37,415 bases of DNA from an uncultured Clostridium sp. (GTDB lineage: Bacteria > Bacillota > Clostridia > Lachnospirales > Lachnospiraceae), in the NCBI GenBank assembly GCA_945917985.1, contig CAMEIH010000024.1, positions 1-37,415 on the forward strand, read 5' to 3'. The notes under the pieces were generated by a model. The model did no database searches. It was not told the origin of the DNA and was given only the letters and a program-made list of their open reading frames with translations. Each line of letters opens with the position of its first letter. Within the stretch, counting starts at the first letter, position 1. Positions 1 through 8,131 of this stretch are shown here, piece by piece. The position numbers and the translations under genes were made by a program.

Positions 1-72
1 AACACACATTTCAAAAAACTGGCAGGCATAGAATAGAATTTACCTTTCGGAGCTGTAAATATTGGGTATAGC

Positions 73-101
73 TGGACTTAATATCTTTATTCTGTTAAAA
101 T
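73..101 (+). promoter_or_regulatory. Possible sigma-A promoter for the glycosyltransferase operon
   Basis: TGGACT (73-78) and TAAAAT (96-101) are separated by 17 bp and lie about 80 bp before the first gene. The -10 matches the consensus at 5 of 6 positions and the -35 at 4 of 6. A GAAGGAG ribosome site follows at 166-172, ahead of the ATG at 184. The rest of 1-183 holds no gene that I can support. Confidence 0.4.
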
Positions 102-183
102 AATATATGGTTTTGAGCCTGGAGGAAGAAAAACCGGTACAGGCGAAGTATATCGCAATATAGGTGAAGGAGATTTCATATAA

Positions 184-1128
184 ATGGACAAGATCGCAGT
201 CTTAATTCCATGCTATAACGAGGAGAAAACCATTGCAAAGGTAGTTGCAGACGCTAAGGCTGCACTTCCGGAGGCAGTGATTTATGTATACGACAACAAT
301 TCCACGGACCGCACCGCAGAGCTTGCGAAGGCTGCAGGAGCGGTGATCCGCCATGAGTACATGCAGGGAAAAGGAAATGTGATCCGCAGGATGTTCCGGG
401 AGATTGAGGCAAGATGCTATATCATGGTGGATGGTGATGACACCTATCCCATGGAATTTGCACCGGAAATGGTGGACAAGGTGTTAAACCACAATGCAGA
501 TATGGTGGTGGGTGACAGACTTTCCTCCACTTATTTTTCCGAGAACAAGCGTCCTTTCCACAACATGGGAAATTCTCTGGTGCGCTCCAGCATTAACCGT
601 CTCTTCGGTTGTGATGTGAAAGATATTATGACAGGCTTTCGCGCTTTCAGCTACGGCTTTGTAAAAACCTTTCCCGTTCTTTCCAAGGGCTTTGAGATTG
701 AGACGGAGATGACCATTCACGCGGTGTACAATCATATGCAGATTGACAATGTAGTCGTGGAATACAGGGACAGACCGGAAGGAAGTGTCTCTAAATTGAA
801 TACTTATTCGGACGGTTTCCGGGTGCTTGGCACAATCTTCCGGCTTTACAGGGATTATAAGCCTTTTGGCTTTTTCAGCCTCTTTGCCCTTTTGCTGGCA
901 GTGATTTCTGTTTTGTTTTTTATTCCGGTATTGTTCGAATATATTGCAACAGGGCTGGTGTTAAAATTTCCTACCCTGATTGTGTGCGGTTTTGTGATGC
1001 TGGCAGCCATTCAATCTTTCTTTGCGGGACTGATGCTTTCCAATATGGCACAGAAGAACAGAAGAGATTTTGAATATCGTTATACCCTTGTTTGTGAAAA
1101 AGAGAGAAGACAGCGGGAGGAAGAGTAA
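184..1128 (+). CDS. GT2 family glycosyltransferase, polyprenyl-phosphate sugar transferase type with two C-terminal TM helices
   Basis: This 314-residue protein probably transfers a sugar from a nucleotide donor to a membrane polyprenyl phosphate, working at the inner face of the membrane (DPM1/GtrB/CsbB-like). It opens with the GT-A strand VLIPCYNEE (residues 6-14), followed by the YDNNSTD loop (36-42) and the metal-binding DGDD at 83-86. Residues 230-290 hold two hydrophobic helices, the usual membrane anchor of GtrB/CsbB relatives. The ATG at 184 has GAAGGAG about 11 bp upstream. The next gene starts 3 bp after the stop, so the two are almost certainly co-translated. In Bacillus, CsbB loads GlcNAc on undecaprenyl phosphate and the GT-C protein YfhO passes it to lipoteichoic acid; the neighbouring GT-C-like protein suggests a similar division of work here. 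The sugar cannot be read from the sequence. Confidence 0.85.
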   Translation: MDKIAVLIPCYNEEKTIAKVVADAKAALPEAVIYVYDNNSTDRTAELAKAAGAVIRHEYMQGKGNVIRRMFREIEARCYIMVDGDDTYPMEFAPEMVDKVLNHNADMVVGDRLSSTYFSENKRPFHNMGNSLVRSSINRLFGCDVKDIMTGFRAFSYGFVKTFPVLSKGFEIETEMTIHAVYNHMQIDNVVVEYRDRPEGSVSKLNTYSDGFRVLGTIFRLYRDYKPFGFFSLFALLLAVISVLFFIPVLFEYIATGLVLKFPTLIVCGFVMLAAIQSFFAGLMLSNMAQKNRRDFEYRYTLVCEKERRQREEE

Positions 1129-1131
1129 GCT

Positions 1132-4100
1132 TTGAAGAAATTAGTTCAGAGATGGTATGTGTTTGCTGCGGCAGGATTTGTCCTGTTCGCAGCACTTGTA
1201 TTTTGTATTTTCGGAGAGGGCAGCATTATTTCGGTACATGATAATCTGGATTTGTTTGTTGCTCAGTTTCAAATGTTGAAAAATACGGACTCTTTTTTTG
1301 CACACGGAGTGGATGTGCCTTTTCTCGGTGGAATCAGCAGGGATAATCTTCCGTCGGAATTTTCTCTTTATACGATACTTTATATGATTCTGCCCTCCTA
1401 CTGGGCTTATATAACAGGATATCTTCTGAAGATTATTATCGCTATTTTTTCGGCAGTACTTCTCGCCAGGGATTTTTGCGGGGAAAAGTATGAAAAATAT
1501 AAGCCTATTGTGTATATGACCGGACTTGCCTATGGCGTTCTGAATGTTTTTCCGGCTTTCGGTATTCCCTTTGCGTCCATTCCTCTTGCGGTGTATCTGG
1601 TAAGGAAGATTTATAAGACGCCATCTCTCAAATGGTATGCCGCACTATTTGTGTATCCCTTTGTTTCTTATTTTTCCTATTTCGGATTATTTATTCTGGC
1701 CTATATGGCAGTTTCTCTGATCTGGCTGTGGATCAGGGACAGAAAATTCCCATTGAGAATTCTGACAGCCATACTTGTATTGTCTTTAGGGTGTATTGTC
1801 TTTGAATACAGGTTGTTTGATGTAATGCTCTTCGGAGAGGAGGAAACCATTCGTTCCACTATGGAGGCGGGGAGCTTCGGGTTTGCAGAGATTGTAAAAA
1901 CAATTCTGGAAGGCTTTACAAAAGGAATGTTCCATGCGGAAAGTGTCCACACTTATCTGGTGATGCCGGTCTGCCTTCTCTATTTCCTGTATCTGAACAT
2001 TGGTTATATCAGAAATAATAACGGAAAAGCAATTTTTCATGATACCTTCAACCTGCTTATGCTGGTTCTTTTGTTCAACAGTGTGATATATGGCGTTTAT
2101 TACTTTGAACCCTTCCGTAAGCTGGTAGAAACAATCTGTCCTCCTCTGACGGGATGGCAGTTTAACCGGACTATCTTTTTCAATCCCTTTGTCTGGTATG
2201 CGGCCTTTTTCCTGGTGCTGAAACGAATGTATGATGCGGATAGGAAGCTGTGGAAGTATATAGCAAACGGATTGTCTATTCTTGCCGTGCTTGTGATTGT
2301 GCTCTCCGGCACCAGATACAATGATCTGTATCATACCTGTGTGGCAAAGGCGTATGAACTGTTAAAGGGAAAGCAGTCCAATGATTTAAGCTATGAGGAG
2401 TTCTATTCCACAGAGCTTTTTGAAAAGGCAAAGGAAGATTTACAGTACAGCAGCCAATGGTCGGCAGCATACGGTTTCCATCCTGCTATTCTGGAATATA
2501 ATGATATTGCTACGGTGGACGGGTATCTTGGCTTTTATGAACAGTACTATAAAGAAGATTTTCGTAAGGTGATTGCACCTGCCCTCGAGAGAGTTCCCGA
2601 GTCAAGGGAGTATTTTGACTCATGGGGTGCCAGAGCTTATCTATATTCCGGTACGGATCTGTCTATTGTGGCAGCTGTCCGGGACTATCAGGTGACAGAT
2701 CATGATATTTATATTGACATTGACGCGTTCAAGGCGATCGGTGGAAGATATATTTTCTCACGGATTGAACTTTCCAATGCCGGGGAAGCAGGACTTTCAT
2801 TAGCCGGCGTTTATACGGATGAGAGTTCTCCCTATACCTTATATGTTTATCAGACAACTTCAAGGTACCAGTCAAAGGAACATTCACAGCTTACTTTTGA
2901 TGAGATGAAGGAGCTTGCTTACGACGAAAATAAACTTTATCAGGATATTGATGAGATTACGGCATTAGAGGAAGCAGCACTGGAAAGTGAAGAGGCAAAG
3001 GAAGAAGAGAAGGTTCTTGCGCTTTATGCGGAAATTGTGGATGAGATCACAAGGGCTCAGACTTGCTATACCCTTGCCGAGATCAGGTATTATCAAAATG
3101 TGCTGGATGAAGAGAATGCCGCAAGACAGCAGGAGCTTCTTGAAGATGTCATGGATATGCAGGATAAAGCTTACAGCGCACTTGCAAAGATATGCCAATC
3201 TCCTTATAAGGATACAATGGAGACCGTGCTGGAAGCTTCCGTAGTGCAAAGTCTCGCGGAATATGAGGAAATGACAGAGGAAGAGAAAGAATTTTATCTG
3301 AAGGAAAACAGTCTTACGCAGGAATATGAGCAGGCTGCCCAGGAAGACTATTATTTTACATATGATGGAGAAGAATGGAGTTTTTCACGTTTCATGGAGG
3401 AATACGACCGGCTTGATCAGGATGATTACATAGAGATTTATCAGGGATTATATCGGGAAAAGAACAGTGTCCTGGGAGAAATTTATCTGGAGCTTGTACA
3501 GCTCCGCAATGAAAGTGCAAAGCTGGAAGGGTACGATAATTATGCGGAATATGCTTACGATGCTCTTTATGTGAGAGATTATTCCATTGAGGATGTGGAA
3601 GGGCTGCTTCAGGAAATCAAGAAGAGCGTGGTTCCTGCCCTGTATGATGTTCAGGAGATTTATTACTCCACGGACTTTTCGCCGCTTTATGATCTGCCGC
3701 AGACCACGGCAAAGGAGAGATTTGAAAAGGTAAGTCCTTATCTTGAGCAGATAGATTCTGAACTCATGGAATGCTTTGAATATATGGAGAAATATGAGCT
3801 GTATGATATGGACCCGGGAGAGGGAAAAGCGGACATCGGATTTACAGTTACACTCCCTTACTATAATGATGTCTTTATTTTTGATTCACCCTATGGTCAT
3901 TATTACGATTACACCACAGCTATCCATGAGTTTGGTCATTATAATTATTTTTTCCACAATACGGAGGATATTCTGACACAACAGAGCAATATTGATCTCA
4001 ATGAGATCCATTCACAGGGACTTGAAATGCTTTACTATGATTATGCAGATGAACTCCTTGATGGGGAAGAAGGAGAATTATTCCAATTTATGGAAGTGTA

Positions 4101-4533
4101 TCAGATGGCAGAAAATACAGTGGAGGCAGCAATGGTTTCCGAATTTGAAATTCAGGTATATGAAAATCCTGGTATGACTCTTGCGGATATGAATAAACTG
4201 TATTACAATCTCGCGGCTAAGTATGGGATCTATTATGACGAAAATATTTCGGAGGTTTACTCCTGGGTGGACATATCCCATATTTTTAGCGCACCCTGTT
4301 ATTATATCGGGTATTCCACATCTGCTTTCTCCAGTCTTGATCTTTTGACGCTTTCGGAAGAAAACCGTCATGAGGCTGTGGAAAAGTATATGGAGCTTAC
4401 CACGCTTCCCTCTTATGTTCCCTACTGCGCAGCGGTGGAGTATGTGGGATTAAGAGATATTTTTGAGAAGGGAACAGCAAAGGAAATCATACAGGAAACA
4501 GTGAATATTCTGGAAGCATCTGCAGAAAACTGA
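1132..4533 (+). CDS. Fusion protein: multi-pass YfhO/DUF6044-like GT-C membrane region plus C-terminal M3 zinc metallopeptidase
   Basis: The gene encodes 1133 residues, twice the size of either parent family. Residues 8-27 form the first membrane helix, followed by an extracytoplasmic VHDNLD motif (35-40) that resembles the acidic first loop of GT-C glycosyltransferases. Further membrane segments run to about residue 400, then a soluble region to about 580. From about 588 the protein reads like an oligoendopeptidase-F/M3 peptidase: an acidic helical lobe, then the zinc site HEFGH (932-936) and third-ligand candidate E958 in LNEIHSQ. The start is TTG, with GGGAGG 11-16 bp upstream inside the previous gene; no ATG is better placed. 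The reading frame is continuous across the junction. If the topology is as in DUF6044/YfhO proteins, the peptidase faces outside the cell. The GT-C assignment is inference; the M3 assignment is firm. Confidence 0.8.
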   Translation: MKKLVQRWYVFAAAGFVLFAALVFCIFGEGSIISVHDNLDLFVAQFQMLKNTDSFFAHGVDVPFLGGISRDNLPSEFSLYTILYMILPSYWAYITGYLLKIIIAIFSAVLLARDFCGEKYEKYKPIVYMTGLAYGVLNVFPAFGIPFASIPLAVYLVRKIYKTPSLKWYAALFVYPFVSYFSYFGLFILAYMAVSLIWLWIRDRKFPLRILTAILVLSLGCIVFEYRLFDVMLFGEEETIRSTMEAGSFGFAEIVKTILEGFTKGMFHAESVHTYLVMPVCLLYFLYLNIGYIRNNNGKAIFHDTFNLLMLVLLFNSVIYGVYYFEPFRKLVETICPPLTGWQFNRTIFFNPFVWYAAFFLVLKRMYDADRKLWKYIANGLSILAVLVIVLSGTRYNDLYHTCVAKAYELLKGKQSNDLSYEEFYSTELFEKAKEDLQYSSQWSAAYGFHPAILEYNDIATVDGYLGFYEQYYKEDFRKVIAPALERVPESREYFDSWGARAYLYSGTDLSIVAAVRDYQVTDHDIYIDIDAFKAIGGRYIFSRIELSNAGEAGLSLAGVYTDESSPYTLYVYQTTSRYQSKEHSQLTFDEMKELAYDENKLYQDIDEITALEEAALESEEAKEEEKVLALYAEIVDEITRAQTCYTLAEIRYYQNVLDEENAARQQELLEDVMDMQDKAYSALAKICQSPYKDTMETVLEASVVQSLAEYEEMTEEEKEFYLKENSLTQEYEQAAQEDYYFTYDGEEWSFSRFMEEYDRLDQDDYIEIYQGLYREKNSVLGEIYLELVQLRNESAKLEGYDNYAEYAYDALYVRDYSIEDVEGLLQEIKKSVVPALYDVQEIYYSTDFSPLYDLPQTTAKERFEKVSPYLEQIDSELMECFEYMEKYELYDMDPGEGKADIGFTVTLPYYNDVFIFDSPYGHYYDYTTAIHEFGHYNYFFHNTEDILTQQSNIDLNEIHSQGLEMLYYDYADELLDGEEGELFQFMEVYQMAENTVEAAMVSEFEIQVYENPGMTLADMNKLYYNLAAKYGIYYDENISEVYSWVDISHIFSAPCYYIGYSTSAFSSLDLLTLSEENRHEAVEKYMELTTLPSYVPYCAAVEYVGLRDIFEKGTAKEIIQETVNILEASAEN

Positions 4534-4565
4534 GAGAGAAGACATATGACACAAGATACACAATA

Positions 4566-4598
4566 AAAGCAGGAGACATTTAAGTTGTCTCCTGCTTT
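4566..4598. terminator. Bidirectional intrinsic terminator between convergent operons
   Basis: A perfect 13-bp stem (4566-4578 with 4586-4598) has a 7-nt loop. It lies 33 bp after the metallopeptidase fusion stop and 17 bp after the stop of the opposite-strand PRPP synthetase. Read on the minus strand the stem is followed by TTTTATT; on the plus strand the T-tract is shorter (TTTCT). It therefore serves the minus-strand operon better. Confidence 0.85.
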
Positions 4599-4614
4599 CT
4601 AATGTCAGTCAGAA

Positions 4615-5799
4615 TTAAAGTTCTCCTTTTTTATATCTGGAGACGACTTTCTGAATACGTTCATTAGGATTTAAGAGATCACTGATAGAGGCATCATGGT
4701 TTAAGGTATCGATCAGGTAGGCGATGTACTTACTCATGTCGCAGTTGATATACCATTCCCTGCCAAGAAGCTCGGGAGTCTGATAGATCAGATTGGTGGT
4801 AAGAACTCTGTCGATCACACCGCTCTCATAAGCCTTATCAAAACGTTCCAGTCCGTTGGTAAATAAACCGAAGGAAGCACAGATAAAAATCTTTCTGGCT
4901 TTACGCTCTTTCAGAGCAGTGGCAACCTCGATCACACTCTCGCCGGAGGAGATCATGTCGTCGATAATAATCATATCTTTGCCTTCCACGGAGGAACCAA
5001 GGAATTCGTGGGCAACGATGGGGTTGCGTCCGTCAACCACTCTGGTGTAATCACGTCTCTTATAGAACATACCCATATCAAGACCAAGTACGTTTGCCAT
5101 ATAGATAGCACGGCTCATGCCGCCTTCATCAGGACTGATCACCATCATGTGATCGGAATCAAGCTGCAGATCCTTTACATTTTTCAAAAGGCCTTTGATA
5201 AACTGATAGGTAGGCTGTACCGTTTCAAAGCCATGTAAGGGAATTGCGTTCTGAACTCTGGGGTCGTGGGCATCAAAGGTAATGATGTTATCCACACCCA
5301 TACGAACCATCTCCTGAAGGGCGAGTGCGCAGTCAAGAGATTCTCTGGCAGTTCTCTTATGCTGTCTGCTTTCGTAGAGGAAAGGCATAATAACAGTGAT
5401 TCTGCGGGCCTTGCCGCCTACTGCCGCAATAATTCTTTTTAGGTCCTGATAATGGTCATCCGGGGACATATGATTTTCATGTCCGCAGAGGGAATAGGTT
5501 AAGCTGTAGTTTGCCACATCTACAAGAAGGTAGAGATCTGTTCCCCGGACGGATTCCAGAATCATACCTTTTGCTTCGCCCGATCCGAATCTGGGCACCT
5601 TTGCTTTTAAAATATAGGAATCTCGCTGATAGCCTGCAAAAGCAAGACTGTTCTTATGCTCGCTTTCTCTGACGGTCCTCCATTTCACCAGATAGTCATC
5701 GACTTTTTCACCGAGGGCCTTACAGCCTTCCAGAGGGATAATACCGAGAGAACCTACGGGTATTGTCTCCAAATTTCTTGTTTCTTCACGCTGAGCCAT
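4615..5799 (-). CDS. prs: Ribose-phosphate pyrophosphokinase (PRPP synthetase), long divergent type
   Basis: The enzyme makes phosphoribosyl pyrophosphate from ribose 5-phosphate and ATP, for nucleotide, NAD, histidine and tryptophan synthesis. With the ATG at 5799 it has 394 residues, against about 315 for classic Prs. Family marks are SRQHKR (equivalent of the ATP-site RQDRK region), FDAHDPR, VISPDEGG and the PRPP loop IIIDDMISSGES at 277-288; classic Prs has DDIIDTAGT at that point. The usual N-terminal KIF..GNSN segment is absent, so this is a distant branch. I chose 5799 because GTGAGG lies about 7 bp upstream and 8 bp separate it from the dnaC-like stop; an in-frame ATG at 5868 would overlap dnaC and has no clear ribosome site. 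It is the last gene of a dnaD-dnaC-prs operon. Confidence 0.85.
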   Translation of the reverse strand: MAQREETRNLETIPVGSLGIIPLEGCKALGEKVDDYLVKWRTVRESEHKNSLAFAGYQRDSYILKAKVPRFGSGEAKGMILESVRGTDLYLLVDVANYSLTYSLCGHENHMSPDDHYQDLKRIIAAVGGKARRITVIMPFLYESRQHKRTARESLDCALALQEMVRMGVDNIITFDAHDPRVQNAIPLHGFETVQPTYQFIKGLLKNVKDLQLDSDHMMVISPDEGGMSRAIYMANVLGLDMGMFYKRRDYTRVVDGRNPIVAHEFLGSSVEGKDMIIIDDMISSGESVIEVATALKERKARKIFICASFGLFTNGLERFDKAYESGVIDRVLTTNLIYQTPELLGREWYINCDMSKYIAYLIDTLNHDASISDLLNPNERIQKVVSRYKKGEL

Positions 5800-5807
5800 G
5801 AGATACC

Positions 5808-6779
5808 TCACTTTCTGTTCTGCTGTCTTTTTTTGAACATCCGGATATCGGGTCCGGTTATTTTGCATATTTCATAATTGCTGGTAATTCTGGAAAAGAT
5901 CCGGTCGGAATAACGGTTCCTGAAATCTTCCAGAGAAAGATTGGTGGAAATAATGGTAGCCTTCTGACGAAGATGTCTGTCATTGATGAGAGAAAACAAT
6001 TCGGAATTTACAAGGTTGTTGGTATATTCCGTTCCAAGATCATCAATGATCAGCAAATCGCACTGAAATAAATCCTCATATTCTTTATGAAGTTCATCCG
6101 CATTTTTATAGTCAAACTTAAATTTGGATAACGTATCAAAGAGTCCGGCGGCACTGAAATAAATGACAGAATGTCCATTTTCAATGAGCTCCTTTGCCAC
6201 ACAGCCGGAAAGAAAGGATTTACCTGTACCCACTGTACCATAAAAGAATAAATTATGGTAGTCCGAATTAAAATTATTGATAAAATTTTTGCAGGTCAGG
6301 ACAGTATTTTTAAAGCGGGTCAGATCCTCACCCTGATAATAATCGTAGGAAAGAGTAGAAAAATTTTCACTTTCAAGCATTTCGCGGATTCCGGATTGTT
6401 GATAAAGAAGTGTAATTTCCGCCTGCTTAAAGCAATGGCATTTGACACCTTCGCAGTAGCCTGTATCCTTACAATCAGGACAATCGTAAACCGGTTCCAG
6501 GTAATTTTCCGGAAGCCCGGATTTCAGAAGAAGCTTTTTCTTTCTGTCAGAGAGTTCACGAATGGTCTGTTTCAGTGTGACAAGAGCATTTTCGTCTCCT
6601 TCAAGAAGCCTTCTGCCCTGCGCTACAGAAACAGAAGAAACAGTCTCATCAAGCTCCTGATAACCGGCCACATGAGAATAAACATAAGCAGTACGCTCTT
6701 CAAGCAGTTTCCGGTTTCTGTTCTGCTTTGCCTCAAAGCCTTTTATAATGGTATCATACTGGGAATTTGTGAGTGCCAC
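5808..6779 (-). CDS. dnaC: DnaC/DnaI-like AAA+ helicase loader
   Basis: This 323-residue ATPase should load the replicative helicase onto DNA at the origin or at restarted forks. The N-terminal part (1-130) is helical and carries a cysteine cluster C100, C103, C109, C114 and C116 that could bind zinc. The AAA+ core has Walker A GTVGTGKS (181-188) and Walker B LLIIDD (242-247). The start is GTG at 6779, with AAAGGAG 6-8 bp upstream partly overlapping the stop of the dnaD-like gene; the gap between the two genes is 11 bp. Pairing with a DnaD protein matches the Firmicute primosome, where DnaD, DnaB and DnaI recruit the helicase. The product could equally be named DnaI; the family call itself is firm. 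Confidence 0.9.
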   Translation of the reverse strand: MALTNSQYDTIIKGFEAKQNRNRKLLEERTAYVYSHVAGYQELDETVSSVSVAQGRRLLEGDENALVTLKQTIRELSDRKKKLLLKSGLPENYLEPVYDCPDCKDTGYCEGVKCHCFKQAEITLLYQQSGIREMLESENFSTLSYDYYQGEDLTRFKNTVLTCKNFINNFNSDYHNLFFYGTVGTGKSFLSGCVAKELIENGHSVIYFSAAGLFDTLSKFKFDYKNADELHKEYEDLFQCDLLIIDDLGTEYTNNLVNSELFSLINDRHLRQKATIISTNLSLEDFRNRYSDRIFSRITSNYEICKITGPDIRMFKKRQQNRK

Positions 6780-6790
6780 GGTATTCTCCT

Positions 6791-7855
6791 TTAGTTGCTT
6801 AAAATTTCTTTTTCAAGAGCATCAAAATCATAGTCGGTCTGCATAAACTGGTTAAACTGTGAGGCTCCGGTTCCTGACTTCTTTGAACGCTTTCTGGAAT
6901 GGGCCTCATCAATTGCCATAATATCAGCCTTGTGATGTACATTTTCTTTATACCAGCTCCTTAAAATACTGTCAGCATATTCAAAACGGTGCTTATCAGT
7001 TGCAAGAACAGTACGCTCACAGGCTTCCATGATGATATCGGAAGTAAAACCGTATTCCTTGATCCATTTGATGGCGTAATCGGCCTCCGCTTTTGTGGGA
7101 GCGGAAGATTTACCGAGAGCTTTCATAATATCATAGACAACCTTATCATATTTGCGGGCATATTTGGCAGCCTGCTTTGGCGTGGTGATGCCTTCCTCTG
7201 CCCAGCTGATAGCTACCTTCTCTATGTATCTGAAGTCTTTTTTGCCTTTATCCACGCAGTACTGGATCAGATAGTCGATAAGATCGCTGGAAAATCCCAG
7301 CTTGTCAGAGAAGAACAGGATTGTTCTGATTTCATTTGCACTTAACGGTCTTCCGATGTACTGTTCCGCTACAAAAAGAATCTGGGAAGTCTCTTCATTA
7401 TTTTTAAATTCGCGCAGCCTGTCCAGACTGTAAGAAGGTTTCTCATAGGCAGAAGACCTGTCCTCTTCCGGAGTATGAGCTTCTTCTTTGGAAGGAGCTG
7501 CAGTTCTGGAAGGAAGGGGAACAACAGTTGTAAGGGGGACAATATCTGCACACGGTTTGCTGTCAACATTGAGAAGACGGATGCCGGATATGTTTTTGGC
7601 ATCATCGTATTCTAAAGAAAGAAGATGATTCTTTTCCCAATATTTGAGCGCACGCATAACGTCCTTTTCCGTATGGTTAAATTTATCCGCGATATCAGAA
7701 ATGCTGGTAGCCATGTGGGCACTCATCATTCTGAGGAGATAAAGATATATTTTGAGCTGGGCATCATTGGCATCCTTCATGTATTCATCAATAAATAAAT
7801 TGGATACAATGGTGGTATCAGCATAATTATCCTGATAAATCGTAAAACGACTCAC
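6791..7855 (-). CDS. DnaD-domain replication initiation/primosome protein
   Basis: The protein has 354 residues. The N-terminal part (1-105) resembles the winged-helix domain of DnaD/DnaB, starting SRFTIYQDNYADTTIV. A linker of about 50 residues rich in Pro, Ser and Glu follows, then two consecutive DnaB_2/DDBH2-type modules. These carry the YIEKVAISW and YADSILRSW motifs, the YxxxIxxxW signature of the family. Two such modules make it more like B. subtilis DnaB than a minimal DnaD. It probably binds DNA with the helicase loader encoded next. The start is GTG at 7855; the only upstream ribosome-like sequence is the weak GAGAGTAGGT, so initiation may be inefficient. The gene lies downstream of a sigma-A promoter and a DnaA-box cluster. 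Confidence 0.87.
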   Translation of the reverse strand: MSRFTIYQDNYADTTIVSNLFIDEYMKDANDAQLKIYLYLLRMMSAHMATSISDIADKFNHTEKDVMRALKYWEKNHLLSLEYDDAKNISGIRLLNVDSKPCADIVPLTTVVPLPSRTAAPSKEEAHTPEEDRSSAYEKPSYSLDRLREFKNNEETSQILFVAEQYIGRPLSANEIRTILFFSDKLGFSSDLIDYLIQYCVDKGKKDFRYIEKVAISWAEEGITTPKQAAKYARKYDKVVYDIMKALGKSSAPTKAEADYAIKWIKEYGFTSDIIMEACERTVLATDKHRFEYADSILRSWYKENVHHKADIMAIDEAHSRKRSKKSGTGASQFNQFMQTDYDFDALEKEILSN

Positions 7856-7903
7856 TTTTTCTACCTACTCTCTGCTGTTTACATTTTCTTCAAAGCAAAA
7901 TGA

Positions 7904-7931
7904 ATTATAGCACAAGAGCATAAAATTGCAA
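7904..7931 (-). promoter_or_regulatory. Sigma-A promoter of the dnaD-dnaC-prs operon
   Basis: On the minus strand TTGCAA (7931-7926) and a perfect TATAAT (7909-7904) are spaced by 16 bp, ending 48 bp before the GTG start. An inverted repeat AAAATTGC-5-GCAATTTT (7922-7942) covers the -35 hexamer and could be an operator. Confidence 0.7.
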
Positions 7932-7979
7932 ATAGCAATTTTGCCGAAAAACCCAGTGTTTTCAAGGGATTGCGGCGAT

Positions 7980-8128
7980 TGTGGATGGTGTGGATAATGT
8001 GGATAGAAAAGCTCTTAAAAGGGAAAAGCAATGTAAAAAACAAGTAAAATTAATAACTTTGGTGAAAAGAAAATATCCACATAATAAAGGTTTGATTTCA
8101 GCTTTTAAAATGTGGATAATGTGGATAA
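7980..8128 (-). promoter_or_regulatory. DnaA-box cluster (six TTATCCACA-like 9-mers)
   Basis: The consensus box TTATCCACA reads TGTGGATAA on the plus strand. Perfect copies are at 7989-7997, 8111-8119 and 8120-8128. Near copies are at 7980-7988 (7/9) and 7998-8006 (8/9), and one in opposite orientation at 8073-8081 (8/9). The first three abut head to tail with exact 9-bp spacing, as do the last two. The DNA between 8007 and 8072 is AT-rich. The cluster lies just upstream of the dnaD-operon promoter and ends 3 bp before the murC stop codon. A role in DnaA-dependent control of the operon or in DnaA titration is inferred. Confidence 0.75.
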
Positions 8129-8131
8129 AAA

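Noticed and set aside
7980-8128. Chromosomal replication origin (oriC)
   Set aside because: There are several DnaA boxes and AT-rich DNA, but dnaA, dnaN, rpmH and gidA are absent, and the cluster fits a promoter-linked regulatory region better. It cannot be excluded without the whole genome.
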